DNA of 64,000 bases from Bettongia penicillata ogilbyi (GCA_023548195.1 JAJHZJ010000028.1:1320001-1384000); one strand, 5' to 3'. Shown: positions 1 to 11,856, numbered from the stretch's first letter. Numbers and translations are program-made. Notes: a model not told the origin generated them from the letters alone.

Positions 1-175
1 GATTGTTACCAACTCTGCAGTTTATAGCCTTGGAAAGTAGCCTGGAGGGGCAGGAATTAAGTGACTTTCCCAGGGTCACATGATCAGTGTGTGTCAGAGG
101 CAATTCTAGAGCCTAGGTCTTCCTGAGTCCGCTATCTACTCACTACACCATGCTGCTTCTCTTGGTCCTGTTTTT
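1..175 (-). repeat. MIR/CORE-SINE fragment
   Basis: Reads as the complement of a tRNA-headed SINE: 'aagtgactttcccagggtcaca', then 'cctaggtcttcctgagtcc', then 'ctacaccatgctgc'. About 75-80% like the family by eye. The window edge cuts it. Confidence 0.7.
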
Positions 176-980
176 AGCACTTAATAAATATTTATTTGAC
201 TATCTGAAATGACTAGAAAATATGCACTTAGCTTCTGCATTGAGAAAATTAATGCCATACTTTGACTTTAACATTCAAACCCATTCTTCAGTAATTAAAG
301 GTACTACAAATTAATATAAAATACATAATTACATGGTAACACCCCTATACAGAATCTCTTTGAATCATAATTAGAATTGCTTCATTCTGATAATTTTGAA
401 TTCACCAAAGGTAACTGGGAGCTCATGATAGTGATGATGAAGAAATCAATATTAAATACATGAACTAAAGAGAATGTGGAAAGCAATTTACCAAGGTTGA
501 CCAAATGCTTCAGAGATTCTAGTCAGCTATAAGTTTCCTAACCCTCAAAGCATTTCATCCAAAACTCAGAACTAAAAAATGTAATTTTCCTGGCCAGAGC
601 TCTCTCCTTTGGAAATTTTGTGAGATCTTGCTGAGTTTAAAAAGTAAAAGAAACAAACAAAAAGATGTAGTTTGCCTGTCTGCATTGATCCAATAAACAA
701 GAAAATTGCTAAATCCATAGTTTTCTTTGTATGATATTGATGGCCTCACTGTTCCCCATCTGCAAAATAGGGATAGTATTAAACTAAACCTCATCCCTGA
801 TAATGTCATCTCCACCTTACAAAAATAAAGGAATCTAGAAAATGCTATATTCTGTCAGTATGGTTCTTCTTGACCAATATTCCATTTCCAGCAAAGACAC
901 ACCATAGAAGAAACACCACAAGGGGGTATGTTTCCTCTCTTTGACATCGTCCTTAAAATGGAATTGGAGGATAAATGAAA
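176..980. other. unassigned AT-rich sequence
   Basis: High-complexity AT-rich DNA. Short open frames here have no recognisable domain and are not called as genes. Confidence 0.5.
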
Positions 981-982
981 AG

Positions 983-1185
983 ATAGAACCATGGACCTAG
1001 AGCTGGGAGGGACCTCGGAGGGCATTTAGCCCAAGCCCCCACCTTACTTAACAGATGAGGAAACTCCTGAGGACCAGAGTGGTTAATGATTTGCCCAAGA
1101 TCCCAGGATAAAACATAAACTCCATGAGGGTAGGAACTATTCATTTTGTCTTTGAATTTTAGCACAGTGTCTTAAATTTAGTATG
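983..1185. repeat. MIR-like SINE remnant with L2-like tail
   Basis: Starts with 'gacctagagctgggagggacctcggagg' and 'cagatgaggaaactcctgagg', typical of the mammalian MIR3/MIR group in antisense orientation. It runs into 'aactccatgagggtaggaactattc...agcacagtgtctta', the plus-strand tail shared by L2/L3-type elements. Two old pieces, or one composite SINE with a LINE-derived tail. Confidence 0.6.
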
Positions 1186-1910
1186 TGATAAAAATGTGTT
1201 TTAATTGCTCTATCATAATCATGGTTCACTACTAGTTATAGTATAAACAACTCACCTTTGGATTACCATGATCTTTATTTGGGGCATCTACCTCCCTACA
1301 TGGCACCCAATACTATAGGTCATTACCTTCAAATGGACAGCTGTTATTTTTCTCCACCCCAGGAAAAATGTGCCCAACGTTTGCAAAACATCTGAAACTT
1401 CTATAAGGAAGGACACAATGCAAAGAGAACTGTTATTAACAGCTGCCAACCCTGGAGATGTATTTGATAGTAAAGTCTTTCTTTCCACTTCATGCATGTG
1501 TGAGTGTGACAAGAGCAAGAAAGCAGACTTCTTTTTTTCCTGTGGGCGGAAACCATATGCTTCTGAGTAACATCAGAGACACAAATCAATTCTTTTGTAT
1601 CACCCTACTCTGTGCAGCTCTATTCCTTAGCAGCCTTGTTTCCAAGAAGAGTTCCTAGGCATGAGCTAACCACAGATCCTTTATCCAGCTTTTTATCTGA
1701 AACTACTAGTGGTTGTTGAGGCGTGTCTCAGCCCAGTTTGACAGATCTATAGGGTGGTTATTTAAATAGGCTCTTGTTAGAGACTTGTCTAGAATGTGGA
1801 TAAAGCATACGTCAGTACCCTTCTCTCACTGTTTCTTTCTGACCCTCTGTCTCTCTGTGACTTTCTCTGTGTTTCTGTTTTTCTGCATGACTCTGTCTCT
1901 CTCTCTGTTA

Positions 1911-1913
<3 letters not shown>
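1186..1913. other. unassigned sequence
   Basis: No repeat family or coding domain recognised. The overlapping short open frames at 1288-1658 show no domain on either strand. Confidence 0.45.

Positions 1914-1956
<43 letters not shown>
1914..1956. repeat. (TG)n microsatellite
   Basis: Uninterrupted TG dinucleotide run of about 21 units, preceded by a CT-rich stretch from about 1820. Long enough to be length-polymorphic. Confidence 0.98.
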
Positions 1957-1961
<5 letters not shown>

Positions 1962-3160
1962 TTTTACTCTCTTTCTTATGAAGAGAAGTATTTTAAAACT
2001 AAGGCATGGAGTGATCTGTCTGTAAATGGAGTCTATACTAAACCATGTAAAGGAAACTATCTCCTTGTGACAAGTGGTCATTATTTAGATATACATTCAT
2101 GTCATGAAATATGAGTTATGAAGTGAAGCCCAAGAAACAGTATTCTTAATAATAGTTTTGTTAACAATGTGTAGTAATTAATTGAAGGGGGAAAATCATT
2201 CCTTATCTTTGATTTTAAATTCACTTCCCCCGCCCCACCCTCCCACACATACACACACTTCATTTTGCTTCAGATTAATTTGCCTGAGGACAAAACTGCC
2301 TAACTAGCTACTCAGGCAGTACCTGATGAGTCAAACGGAGTTGGACATTAGCAGGCATCCCTTCAACTATACATCATTCTCCTGTGTCAGGCTGGGCCAA
2401 GCACCTGATTGCTTCCTCTTCCTGAGGCAATATCTGTTCCTTCCTGAGGCTTCCCAGGGGTTCAACAATGGGCCTTTCTTGGGGAGTCTGAGAATGAGGC
2501 CAAGAAATGCTGTAGATGGTTTTTGCAACGTTTTCATTTTGAGTATTCCTTCCTAGAAACATTCACCAAGAAAATATATTTTGAAGGTCATCCAGGAATC
2601 CAGCAATCCCTTGGCCTCCATACATGTACAGATGTCAATAGCCTTACTCCTATATTTTTACTTGTATGAAATTCAATTTTAAAAATTAATTAAGCACCCA
2701 CTGTGGATAACAGACTGTTCTGCTTTTAAGAGAGAGATACAACATTTAGGTAAGATTCCACTGAGTATGGAGTATGATCAATCCTGTCTCCACTATTAGA
2801 ATAAAAATTTCTCAGAGTCAAAGACTTAGCTTCTCCCTTTTGTAACTTTCCTAAAATATTTCAAATAGCAAGCTCTCATTCTGCTCAATAAATGCTGCAA
2901 GCTGACTAATTCTAAATATCGCAGAATTTAAAGACTAAATTTTAAAGGAACTTAAAAATACAACTGTATTTCCTTTGTGAGAAGGGGTGGAGAAATTAGA
3001 CCTGTGATTTTTACTAAACGTGGGACATTTACATTCACGCAGCAACTGTCAATAACTTCTAACCTTATGGAGTTGCCTGGAGTATAGAAAGATTAAGTGG
3101 ATACAGATAGTTTGTGTCATACTAAGGACTTGAACTCAGGTCTTTCTGACTTCAAGGATG
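1957..3160. other. unassigned sequence
   Basis: Mostly high-complexity AT-rich DNA with a C-rich patch near 2227-2245. No gene or clear repeat seen. Confidence 0.45.
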
Positions 3161-3164
3161 TCCC

Positions 3165-3425
3165 TTTAGAGCTAACATTTATACAGTGCTTTCAAGCTTA
3201 CAAAGCACTTTACATATATTATCTCATTTCATCTTCACAATGACCCTGTGAAGTAGGTATCATTAATTAATTATTATTATCCCATTTTATAGATGAGGAA
3301 ACTGAGGCTGAGAGCCATTAAGTGATTTGCCCAGGGTCACATAGCTAATAAATATCTAAGACAGTTCAAACTCAGGTCTTCCTGACTCCAAGTCCAGAAC
3401 TCTCTCTGTAATGCTACCTAGCTCA
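3165..3425 (-). repeat. MIR-family SINE, nearly full length
   Basis: Shows in order 'agctaacatttatacagtgctttcaag', 'ctttacatatattatctcatttca', 'ttatagatgaggaaactgaggc', 'cccagggtcacatagcta' and 'aactcaggtcttcctgactcca', ending 'atgctacctagct'. This is the complement of a CORE-SINE with its tRNA-like head on the right. Confidence 0.88.
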
Positions 3426-4540
3426 CTCCCTGAAGCCATTCTGCCTCCTTCATTTCCTTAGAAGTCAGGTATTTACCTATCCACTAGCACAAACAATTCA
3501 GGCAAACGACCCTGCATCTCCCTAAAGCTAAATTTACAGTATAATGAAAGAAAAATACTGTTGTTTTGCCTTAATTCTCTATCACTGGCCTCTGGAATAG
3601 TCAAGTAATACATGCAGAGAAAGATAAAACCCCCAAATACAGCTAAGGTTTGTCTGTATCCTCCAAGTTCACGCCAAAACTTAAATCACTGACAAGTGAA
3701 TTCATGAAAATTACAGAATGCAAAGGATCAGAAGTGTTCCCTTATGGCATATGCCCTCCCACATGTGGCAAACTAAGTATCCACTGATGGAACAAAAGCT
3801 AAGATAGCAAATATAAACATATGTATGGGCATATATCATTGATAGCAGCCTAGGTGGCATGATTGAGGGCATTTGTCTCTCCAGGAACACTCTGTCTAAA
3901 ATTTCACTATTAGATATTCATGCATTTGCATGAGCTCAAACTAAGAATTATAAGCAAAGTAAGCAGTTCCCTCGGGGACAAAACACAATGAGAAACAATA
4001 AGGATTTTTGAATATTGCTTTTTTGCAAAAACACATATTGTTAATGCAGAAAACACTGATCTCCTTGGCACACAGGTATCATTTTGTGATAAGTCAATTT
4101 TCATTTGTTACAATAAATGCTCAAAGCCACGGGTGGACAGCAACACACAGGGGGCATCATTTTCAAATGCAGAGAAATGTAATTTTCCAACCCTGCCTAG
4201 AGCATATAAATGCTGTGCCTGGCTCTGTGCCTTTCAGTTAACAATCGTCCTTTTAGTATACATAAATATCTTCAACATTAATGAATTTACCCTAATCTCC
4301 AATACCTCATGAAAATCAGCAGTGAGGGCATGGGAGTTCTGATGGGATGGTGGGGGCCATGGGTTAATGGGGATAGCTTTGGGTAGAAGACTTTGGGCAT
4401 TAATAAACTATGGGGACATGGAACCCTCATAAGGCAAGGGAGAGGGACAAAAAGAGGAAATGGGTAGACAGATCTACTTCACACTGTGGCTGCCAGTCTC
4501 TCTATGCCTTGTTTTTCTTTTTGACTGATATGAAAGTTGT
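3426..4540. other. unassigned high-complexity sequence
   Basis: No repeat recognised. The section 3930-4260 is dense in ATTA/TAAT cores and unbroken by repeats; it is listed among the findings as a possible noncoding element. Confidence 0.4.
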
Positions 4541-4544
4541 TTTT

Positions 4545-4660
4545 TAACCTAATTTTTCAGATGAGGAAGTTAAATAAAAGAGAAGATTTTTGTGAGGCCA
4601 CACAATAAGTCAGTGGGTGAGATGGGATTTAAATTCATAAGCTCTGCTATCCTAAACTGT
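4545..4660 (-). repeat. MIR fragment
   Basis: 'cagatgaggaagttaaataaaag...gaggccacacaataagtcagtgg...gatttaaattcataagctctg' is a decayed complement of the MIR core. Confidence 0.6.
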
Positions 4661-5739
4661 CATTTCTCCCATGAAACATTCTAAGCATGACCTATAATCA
4701 TATGGGTCCTGGGTTGTTAAATAAGGAATATGCATGAAGTAAATATGATATTTGCTAGTTGGCCATGTTTCTTAAGAGTGATTGATTTTAATTGGGAGGC
4801 AGAGGCCACCTTCATTGTATTCCTGGAGAATTTTCCTGACTTGATCACCATATTTCAAATGCAGCAACAGGGACAGCATATTATCTTTGCAGATAGTGAG
4901 GTTTATGGAAGCACTAAAACTTACTATGTTTGAATTCTTTGGGATAAATTACTTGAAAATTCACAAATCTTTTTTTTCTGTTTTCTTTTTAAGAATTGGT
5001 TAGATTACCCTAGAATACATGGCTAAGTCGGAAAGGTTTGTTGGGGCCAAGGGTGCATGGGAAATCGTGCTCAACAGCTGACATTACTGTATTAACCCTT
5101 ATCTCTAAACACCCACCATTCTTGTTCTCACATCGTCTAAGTCTTCCAGAAGTTTCTTTTCTTTTCTTTAAAGATTTAGACTTTAAAAATGAACCTTCCT
5201 AGTTCAAAACACAGTGAGCTGCCTTTCAGTAGACCTGGGACATATTCCCCTGACTGGTAGAGACTGAGAACCTTTCAAGACAAAATGAATTCAATATGTG
5301 AGGAGAGAAATGAAAGAAAAATCCAAAGAGGCGCAGAGAGGCAGTTGCACACACTATGAATTGTTGCTGAAAATCCAAAGGAAAAAAGAAGAAACTAACA
5401 AAAATACCATGGAGAGGGAAAACTGAGAAGTGATCTGCCTTGTGAAATCCTGGACTCTATTGGTTGCAAGGGTGTCAGTTTTTTCCCCATGACAAATCCT
5501 TGGTTCTGGGAGAGATGAGGGATGGTCAAAAGAGCGAGAGTAGCCTAAACAGAATTGGAGGCAATTTTCATGACATGACATGTACTCTTTGACTGAGGTA
5601 ACCAGAGAGAAAGAGACAGGGATTGTCAAAGAGGAATGGCGGTGCTATGAGGAAAGGAGCACGTAAGACACACACATCAAATAGGTGTCACATTGATTTA
5701 GGCAGACTGTAATCTCCCTCCTCCCCCTTTTTTTTAAAC
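4661..5739. other. unassigned sequence
   Basis: High-complexity DNA with no recognised repeat. The 91-codon frame at 5354-5629 (minus) shows no domain. Confidence 0.4.
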
Positions 5740-5783
5740 ATTGATAGAGTGGATAGTTTGATATCCACTCTGAAACTATCAAT
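5740..5783. other. inverted repeat with two alternative hairpins
   Basis: ATTGATAG (5740-5747) and AGTGGATA (5748-5755) pair with TATCCACT (5762-5769) and CTATCAAT (5776-5783). This makes a 16-bp stem with a 6-nt bulge and a 6-nt loop. GATAGTTT (5752-5759) can instead pair with AAACTATC (5773-5780). No element family is recognised around it. Confidence 0.85.
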
Positions 5784-6254
5784 TTAACAGCCACTGAAAC
5801 ACAGAGTAACTAGATGTCAAAGTTTCCCAGGCTGCCTTCAGGCATGTTTGAAAGTCCTACACACAAAAGAACTAGAAATGGAAGGGAGGACTTGAGGCTA
5901 TTAAAAGGGAAGACAAAGGGAACAGATGAGATCGATCTTTTGCAGCAAAAAAGAAAGAAAAGAAAGAAGTAGAAGTCTATTTAAGAAGAAGACAAGGAGT
6001 AATAGCATGTATCATTATAAAGGATAGGAATGTTAAACAAGAACAGTTAAATAGTTTTGTTTTACGGGTTTTTTTTTTTTTTTGGTTGGGTTGGGAGATA
6101 ACCAAAAATTCATTTAAATCTTTATTCCCTTGCTGGCTTAAATCTGAGTTCATTCTATTCAAAGGTTTCAGAAAACCCCACTAGGCTTTATTTCTGAACA
6201 CTACTATATTTCTCAGGGCCATTAAATGATCTACTTTTCACTCTATAAAAACTC
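5784..6254. other. unassigned sequence
   Basis: Purine-rich at 5940-5990 and a T run near 6067-6083. No gene seen. Confidence 0.4.
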
Positions 6255-6257
6255 TGA

Positions 6258-6880
6258 TCATTTAGACATTTCCAACTGGATGTCCTGTCATCATCCCATA
6301 CTCCAAAAATGAAACTCATTATCTTACTCCACAACCCAGTTGTCCTTCAAATATTTCTGTTTCTTTTGAGAACACCATCATCCTCCCAATTTTCTAGGTT
6401 CACAATCGTAGTTATTCTCTACTCTTCCCTTTATTCAGCTCCATAAGCAATCAGTAGCCAAATCTTATCAATTCTACTTACACAAAATCTCTCATCTACC
6501 CCCCTTTTTCTCTACTCCTAGGGCAATTCCAATGGTTAGACCATCATCCTCTCTCACACGGACTATTATAAATCCAAAATCCTCCACACTTGCAGCCACC
6601 AAATCGATGTATCTTGAGCACATAGGACACTACCCTGCTTATGAAGCTGCAATGGGTCCTTAATACATCTAAGATGAAATATAAACTATTCTCTTTTCCA
6701 TTTAGAATATAACATAAACTGAATCCGAACTATATTCCCAAGGTTATCACATATTACTCTATTTTACGAACTCCATATTCTAACAAATATGGCCTATCAG
6801 TTATTCCTTGTACACATGAAATTCCTAATCCTCATCCTTTTGCACAGGTGATCTCTCCAGTGTGCCAGCAATGTTTTCAT
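6258..6880 (+). mobile_element. L2 LINE fragment (3' part of ORF and tail)
   Basis: Matches the sense strand of L2: 'gacatttccaactggatgtcctg', 'ccaaatcttatcaattctactt', 'accatcatcctctctcacacgg...actatta', 'gaagctgcaatgggtcct'. Frameshifts and stops are throughout. The tail grades into CATTCATTCATT, as L2 ends often do. Confidence 0.82.
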
Positions 6881-6892
6881 TCTCATTCATTC

Positions 6893-7316
6893 ATTCTCTC
6901 TCTGTCTCTGTGTATGTCTCTTTGTCTCTTGTCCTTCTGTCTCTCTGTCTTTCTCTCTGTCTTTCTGCCTGTCTCTGTCTTTCTGTCTGTCTCTCTGTCT
7001 TTCTGTCTGTCTCTCTGTCTTTCTGTCTGTCTCTCGGTCTTTCTGTCTCTCTGTCTTTCTGTCTCTGTCTCTCTCTGTCTCTCTGTCTTTCTGTCTTTAT
7101 CTCTCTTTCTTTCTCTGTCTCTCTCTATCTCTCTGTCTTTCTGTCTCTGTCTCTATCTGCCTTTCTGCCTCTGTCTCTGTCTTTCTGTCTCTGTCTCTGT
7201 CTTTCTGTCTCTATCTCTCTCTGACTCTCTTTCTGTCTCTGTGTCTCTCTGTCTCTCTGTCTCTGTCTCTGTCTTTCTGTCTCTATCTCTCTGTCTATCT
7301 GTCTCTCTCTTTCTCC
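6893..7316. repeat. (TCTG/TCTC)n polypyrimidine simple repeat
   Basis: More than 400 bp made almost only of TCTGTC, TCTCTG and TTTCTGTC units on the plus strand. The long Leu/Ser/Cys-rich frames across it (plus) and the Arg/Glu/Gln-rich frame (minus) are artefacts of the repeat. It starts where the L2 tail ends, so it may have grown from that tail. Confidence 0.97.
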
Positions 7317-7480
7317 TATATATTTCACACTAACTGTAGGCTAAGATCAAGTGCAACCTCTCATGTCAGATTTAGCTTGTTCTTTGCAATTGCTAATACT
7401 CTTTCTGGAAACCAGCTAAAATTACATTTTTGTTTATTCTATGTGTTTTTAAATTTTTTTCTTATGATCTTAAAATGATA
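7317..7480. other. unassigned spacer
   Basis: AT-rich, nothing recognised. Confidence 0.4.
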
Positions 7481-7484
7481 GCTC

Positions 7485-7735
7485 TAGACCATGAAAGAAC
7501 TTCAGAATGCAATTACCCCAACTCCTTCATTTTGCAGATGAGGAAACTGAGACCCAAGGTGGTTAAATGATTTATCCAAAGTAACACACATATCTCAATG
7601 CATGCTGCCTCCCCACCTCCTCCCTCCAGTAGAATGGAAGCTTGTTAAGAAAGAATTATTTCAGTTTGGTCTTTCTATCCCTAGTATTTGGCAATTGGTA
7701 GAAGTGTAATAAATGCTTGTTGAATTTAACTGAAT
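7485..7735. repeat. MIR-like fragment followed by an L2-type tail
   Basis: 'cattttgcagatgaggaaactgagaccc' is the antisense MIR core. 'gaatggaagcttgttaagaaag...ctttctatccctagtatttggc...aataaatgcttgttgaat' is the plus-strand L2/L3 terminal module. Confidence 0.65.
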
Positions 7736-7882
7736 GATGACCCATACCATGTAACCAATTTCTGTAGATATTTCATCACTTATCATCATATGTGCTATCT
7801 TCTTTCTCCAAAGAACTACCACTATTCCTTCTCTGGCTATAGCTACAAGTAACTTTACTGTTTTCATGCAACATGGTATAAG

Positions 7883-8138
7883 AGGCAGCTGAGTAGCGCA
7901 GTGGATGGAATAGTGGGCCTGGGGGCAAAAAGACCTGAGTCCAAATTCAAACTCAGTTAACTCACTAGTTGTATGATCCTAGACAAGTAGCTGAACCTCT
8001 GTCTGCCTTAGCTTTCTCAGCTTTATAATAATAAGAGCACCTATCTCCTAGAATTGTTTTGGGACTTATATGAGATGTTTGTGAAGCTCCTAGCACAAAA
8101 CCTAGCACATTGTAGGTGCTTAATAAATGCTTATTCCT
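7883..8138 (+). repeat. marsupial tRNA-headed SINE
   Basis: Begins 'gaggcagctgagtagcgcag' with a 'gacctgagtccaaattcaaa' B-box-like stretch, then 'ctagttgtatgatcctagac', 'cctgtctgcctta'-like text and an L2/MIR-like tail 'cctagcacattgtaggtgcttaataaatgc'. This is the standard build of marsupial CORE-SINEs. Confidence 0.88.
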
Positions 8139-9230
8139 TTTCCCTCTCATGCTAGATGGCTGGGAACATCAACCGCTATATATAGGTAATGATCCCTACA
8201 TCTAAATAACAATCCCTTTTGAAGCAACCTAAGGAGATTTCTTTGCAACTGGTCTTTTTTTCTTTATTTCTTATCTTATCTCCTTCACTACGATATTAAT
8301 ATTCTACAAACAATTGTTTTGCTATCTGCTTTCTTTAAAGAAGAATGGGTTGTCACTTTATTAAAACCAGTATTTTTTTAAAAATTGGTACAGGTTATTG
8401 GGAACTAAGGGAGATCAGCAGGCTGCCATTGCAATATTTACCAAAGACTGACAGTAAGTATATAATATGTGGTCCAATTCTAGCTAGGCATGGGTCCAAG
8501 TGGGAGACTGGTATCAGAGGTGTCTGACATCAAGAAAACAAAAAGAAGGAAGAGTTTGAAAAGAATTCTGCTCCTTAGTCCAAAGTTGACTGTTGGCAAG
8601 ATGCATCGTTTACTTTTCATATTTTTTCTTTTTATTACTGTTAACTTGAAAAAAAATCAAAAGACATGAGCATGCCCACATACAAAGAATTTAAAAACAA
8701 GTTTTTCTATTAAACCATAAATCATTATTATGTGCAGCTTATTTTTAAAGACTAAATAACATTCAAAAGGTTAGTTCTCAAAGCTGTCCTGATGGTCTGT
8801 GTCTCCAGCTTAACCTCTTTACATTCTCTCCTGTTCCTTCTTTTTTTAATTATTTTTATTCTGAACTTAACAAATAAAAAAATAGAATAGAAATTTCTAT
8901 ATACACAAGAAAACTGAAAAAGAAGATAGAAGATGAAGTTGTGAATCCAAGAGTACATTTAAAAGTATTAGCAAGCAATACTAACACTGCCGTATTATGG
9001 ATCATAATTATCTATTACTACAAAATCTAGAAGGCTAGGAACATAATCTATAAGGCTTTATTTTAAAAAAAGACAGACATTACTGTCTTATGAGAAACTA
9101 GAAAAGGAATAAGTGAGATATTTATTACTCAAAGGGTCTACATTTGGTAGGGAAGATTTCTTTAAATCTCTAGGACAAGAAAACCACCCAGGTGTGGCTT
9201 GTGTGTAAAAAACCATTGGGGTTTGGGTAT
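8139..9230. other. unassigned AT-rich sequence
   Basis: No repeat family confidently named and no coding domain seen. Confidence 0.4.
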
Positions 9231-9231
9231 T

Positions 9232-9780
9232 TTTTAGTCAATTAATATTTATTAATAACCTGTTGTGTACAGATAGTGTACTAAAATGTTGGGGATAGAA
9301 AGAAAGGCAAAAAACATACTGCCTTTGCTCTCAAGGAATTTACAAGCTAATTAGGACAGACATAAAAAATGTACAAAAAAGAAATAAGCAGGATAAATTG
9401 GGTGTAGGTGACAAAGATTAAGGCGACAGTCTTCTTGCAGAAGGTAAGGCTTTAACAGAGACTTGAAGGAATCCAGGGAATGAAGAGACAAAGATGAGGA
9501 GGGATGGCATTCCAAGCCTAAGGGAAAGTCAGTGAAAATGTTCAGTGTCAGGAAATGGTGCATCCTGTGCAAGAAAAAGCAAGAGGCCGGTGTTACAGTA
9601 TAAGAAGGAAAAACTGGAAAGCGGCTGGGTTATTGAGTTAGGGGACCTACACTTTAGGAAGATCACCTTGTCAAGCGTGAGGAGAATGAACTGAACTTGG
9701 GAGAGACTTGAAGCAGGGAGATCAATTACAAGGTTATGGCAATAGTCCAAGTGAAAGATGACGAAGACCTGAGCTCAGAA
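9232..9780 (-). mobile_element. L2 LINE 3' fragment
   Basis: Complement of L2: left end 'taatatttattaataacctgttgtgtac...tgttggggatag', then 'gctctcaaggaatttacaag', then the region encoding the C-terminal L2 motif. The minus frame at 9351-9572 reads 'HPSSSLSLHSLDSFKSLLK', as at the L2 ORF end. Internal stops make it a fossil. Confidence 0.82.
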
Positions 9781-10715
9781 AAGAGGCTTAGACCATCCCA
9801 GAAATTCTAGATGGAAGCTGTATGGCTCATATTGCATTAATTTTTCCTCTTTAATCTATGCTTTAAAAAAACTGTTAATACCTATTCTTTCTCCTCACCC
9901 TCAAGAGCAAGAACAGAGTATGAATGAAGCACTTTACCTACCTAATAAACGAATTAACGTTAAAACTGTCCAGGAACCATAGAGTTTCAACCAATCACCG
10001 CCTCTGCCCTTTGGCAAAAAGCCTTGACTATATGCCTGTGCTTTATATCTGCTTTACTTCTCTGTATGTCAGTAGTCACTCTTGGTTTTTAATGAATTCT
10101 TCTTCATTTCATATTAGCTCTTTTCTCTGATTTCTTTCTCCCCTTTAAAACATCTAGGGTCTTAAATGCCCCATGGCCCTTCTTTCAGTTCCTCCTTACA
10201 TTTTATTTTTCTTTTCAACCATTTACTGTTACTACTCATTTAACTCTAATTTTCCATCAGTGTTTGCCCCATGTATTTGTGAGTCTTTATCTTGTATTCT
10301 CTCTGCAAGATTTTGACTTCCTTTATCATCCGCCTGTCCTGTTTTGTCTTTGGACATTCACCATGCTGACCAGATGATTTACAATTTCTGTGTGGCTTAC
10401 TACTATACTCCTTACTGTTCTCCATGAAGTCCTTATGCCTTAAGCAATGCCACAATGCTTACTGCATGAATCCACATTAATGTCAGATGTCCAATACATC
10501 TGCAGTTGCTTCGCTCTTTTTCCCAGGTAGAGGATTCGTTATGGTGTATAGCTTATCTATTCTTAACCCAGCTATTTGGAGCATAGCTAAGGGCTAGAGG
10601 AGTAAGTGAAAAATGCCTTTGAGCAGCAAAACAGATGTCACAAAGTCCATACCAAATAATAATCAGAGATCACTTTGGATCCTACTCGCAGCTTATTTAC
10701 TTTTTCATGTGGCTT
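9781..10715. other. unassigned sequence
   Basis: No recognised repeat. This is the left flank of the young half-L1 insertion. Confidence 0.4.
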
Positions 10716-10729
10716 AAATTAAGTGTTTT
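10716..10729. repeat. target-site duplication, 3' copy (half-L1)
   Basis: aaattaagtgtttt, identical to 13600-13613. It lies beyond the A-rich tail of the minus-strand element. Confidence 0.95.
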
Positions 10730-10766
10730 TTGTTGTTGTTGTTTATTTATTTATTTATTTATTTAA
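10730..10766 (-). other. A-rich 3' tail of the half-L1
   Basis: On the plus strand: T run, GTT repeats, then five or more TTTA units. In sense orientation this is AAATA-type repeats followed by CAA repeats and A's. It marks the 3' end of the retrotransposed RNA. Confidence 0.9.
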
Positions 10767-11856
10767 CTTTTTACATTCATTTTCACAAAATTTTGGGTTC
10801 CAAATTTTCTCCCCTTTTATCCCCTCCCCCCACCCCAATACACCGAGGAATCTAATTTTCCCTATTTCCAATCTGCCCTCTCTTCTGTCATCCCTCCCTT
10901 CTCTTGTCCCCATCTTCTCTTTTGTCCTGTAGGGCCAGATGACTTTCTATTCCTCATTAACTGTATGCCTTCTTTCCTAGTAGCAACAGCAATACTAAAC
11001 AGTTGTTCCTAAAACTTTGAGTTCCAAATTCTCCCCATCCCTCCCTCCCCACCCATTCCCTTTGGGAAGGCAGGCAATTCAATATAGGCCATATCTGTGT
11101 AGTTTTGCAAATGACTTCCATGATAGTCGTGTTGTGTAAGACTAACTGAATTACCCTCCATCTTATCCTGCCCCCCATTGTTTCTATTCTGTCTTTTGAT
11201 CCTGTCCCTCCCGGAGTGTTGCCTTCAAATTGCTCCCTCCTCCCATTGCCCTCCCTTCCATCATCCCCCCCCCTTGCTTATCTCCTTCTCCCCCACTTTC
11301 CTGTACTGTAAGATAGGTTTTCATACAAAAATGAGTGTGTATTTTATTCCTTCCTTTAGTCAAATGTGATGAGGGTAAACTTCTTGTTTTTTTTTTCCCT
11401 CAGCTCTCCTCTTTTTCGCTCCACTAAAATGTCTCCTGCTTGCCTCTTAAATGACATATAATTTGCCCCATTCCAATTCACCCTCTTTACTCCCCCTACA
11501 TTTCTCTCTCACCATTTACCTTAATTTCTTTTAAGATATGGTCCCATCCTACTCAATTCACTCTGTGCTCTCTATCTCTGTACGTGCTTGCATGTGTGTA
11601 TGTGTGTGTGCATGCACGCGTGTGCATGTGTGTATGTGTGTGTGTGATCCCACCAACTACCCAGATACTGAAAAGTTTTAAGAGTTACAAATATTGACTT
11701 TCCATGTAGGAATGTAAACAGTTCACTTTTGGTAAGTCCCTTATGACTTCTCTTTGCTGTTTACTTTTTCATGCTTCTTCTCATTCTTGTGTTTGAAAAT
11801 CAAATTTTCTTTTCAGCTCTGGTCTTTTCATCAAGAATGCTTGAAAGTCCTCTGCT
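10767..11856 (-). other. 3' region of the half-L1
   Basis: In sense orientation it is purine-rich with many G runs (plus-strand C runs at 10810-10840, 11035-11065 and 11240-11295) that could form G-quadruplexes, a known L1 3'UTR trait. The ORF1-proximal part aligns by eye with the spacer downstream of ORF1 in the L1 at 24530-25130. A CA/TG-rich stretch lies at 11581-11647. The terminal module 'ttggaactcaaa' plus G-rich box occurs twice (sense copies at plus 11005-11065 and 10785-10845). Confidence 0.85.

Noticed and set aside
6848..7333. 161-codon Leu/Ser/Cys-rich frame and overlapping frames on both strands
   Set aside because: They are translations of a TCTG/TCTC simple repeat. No start context, domain or composition of a real protein.
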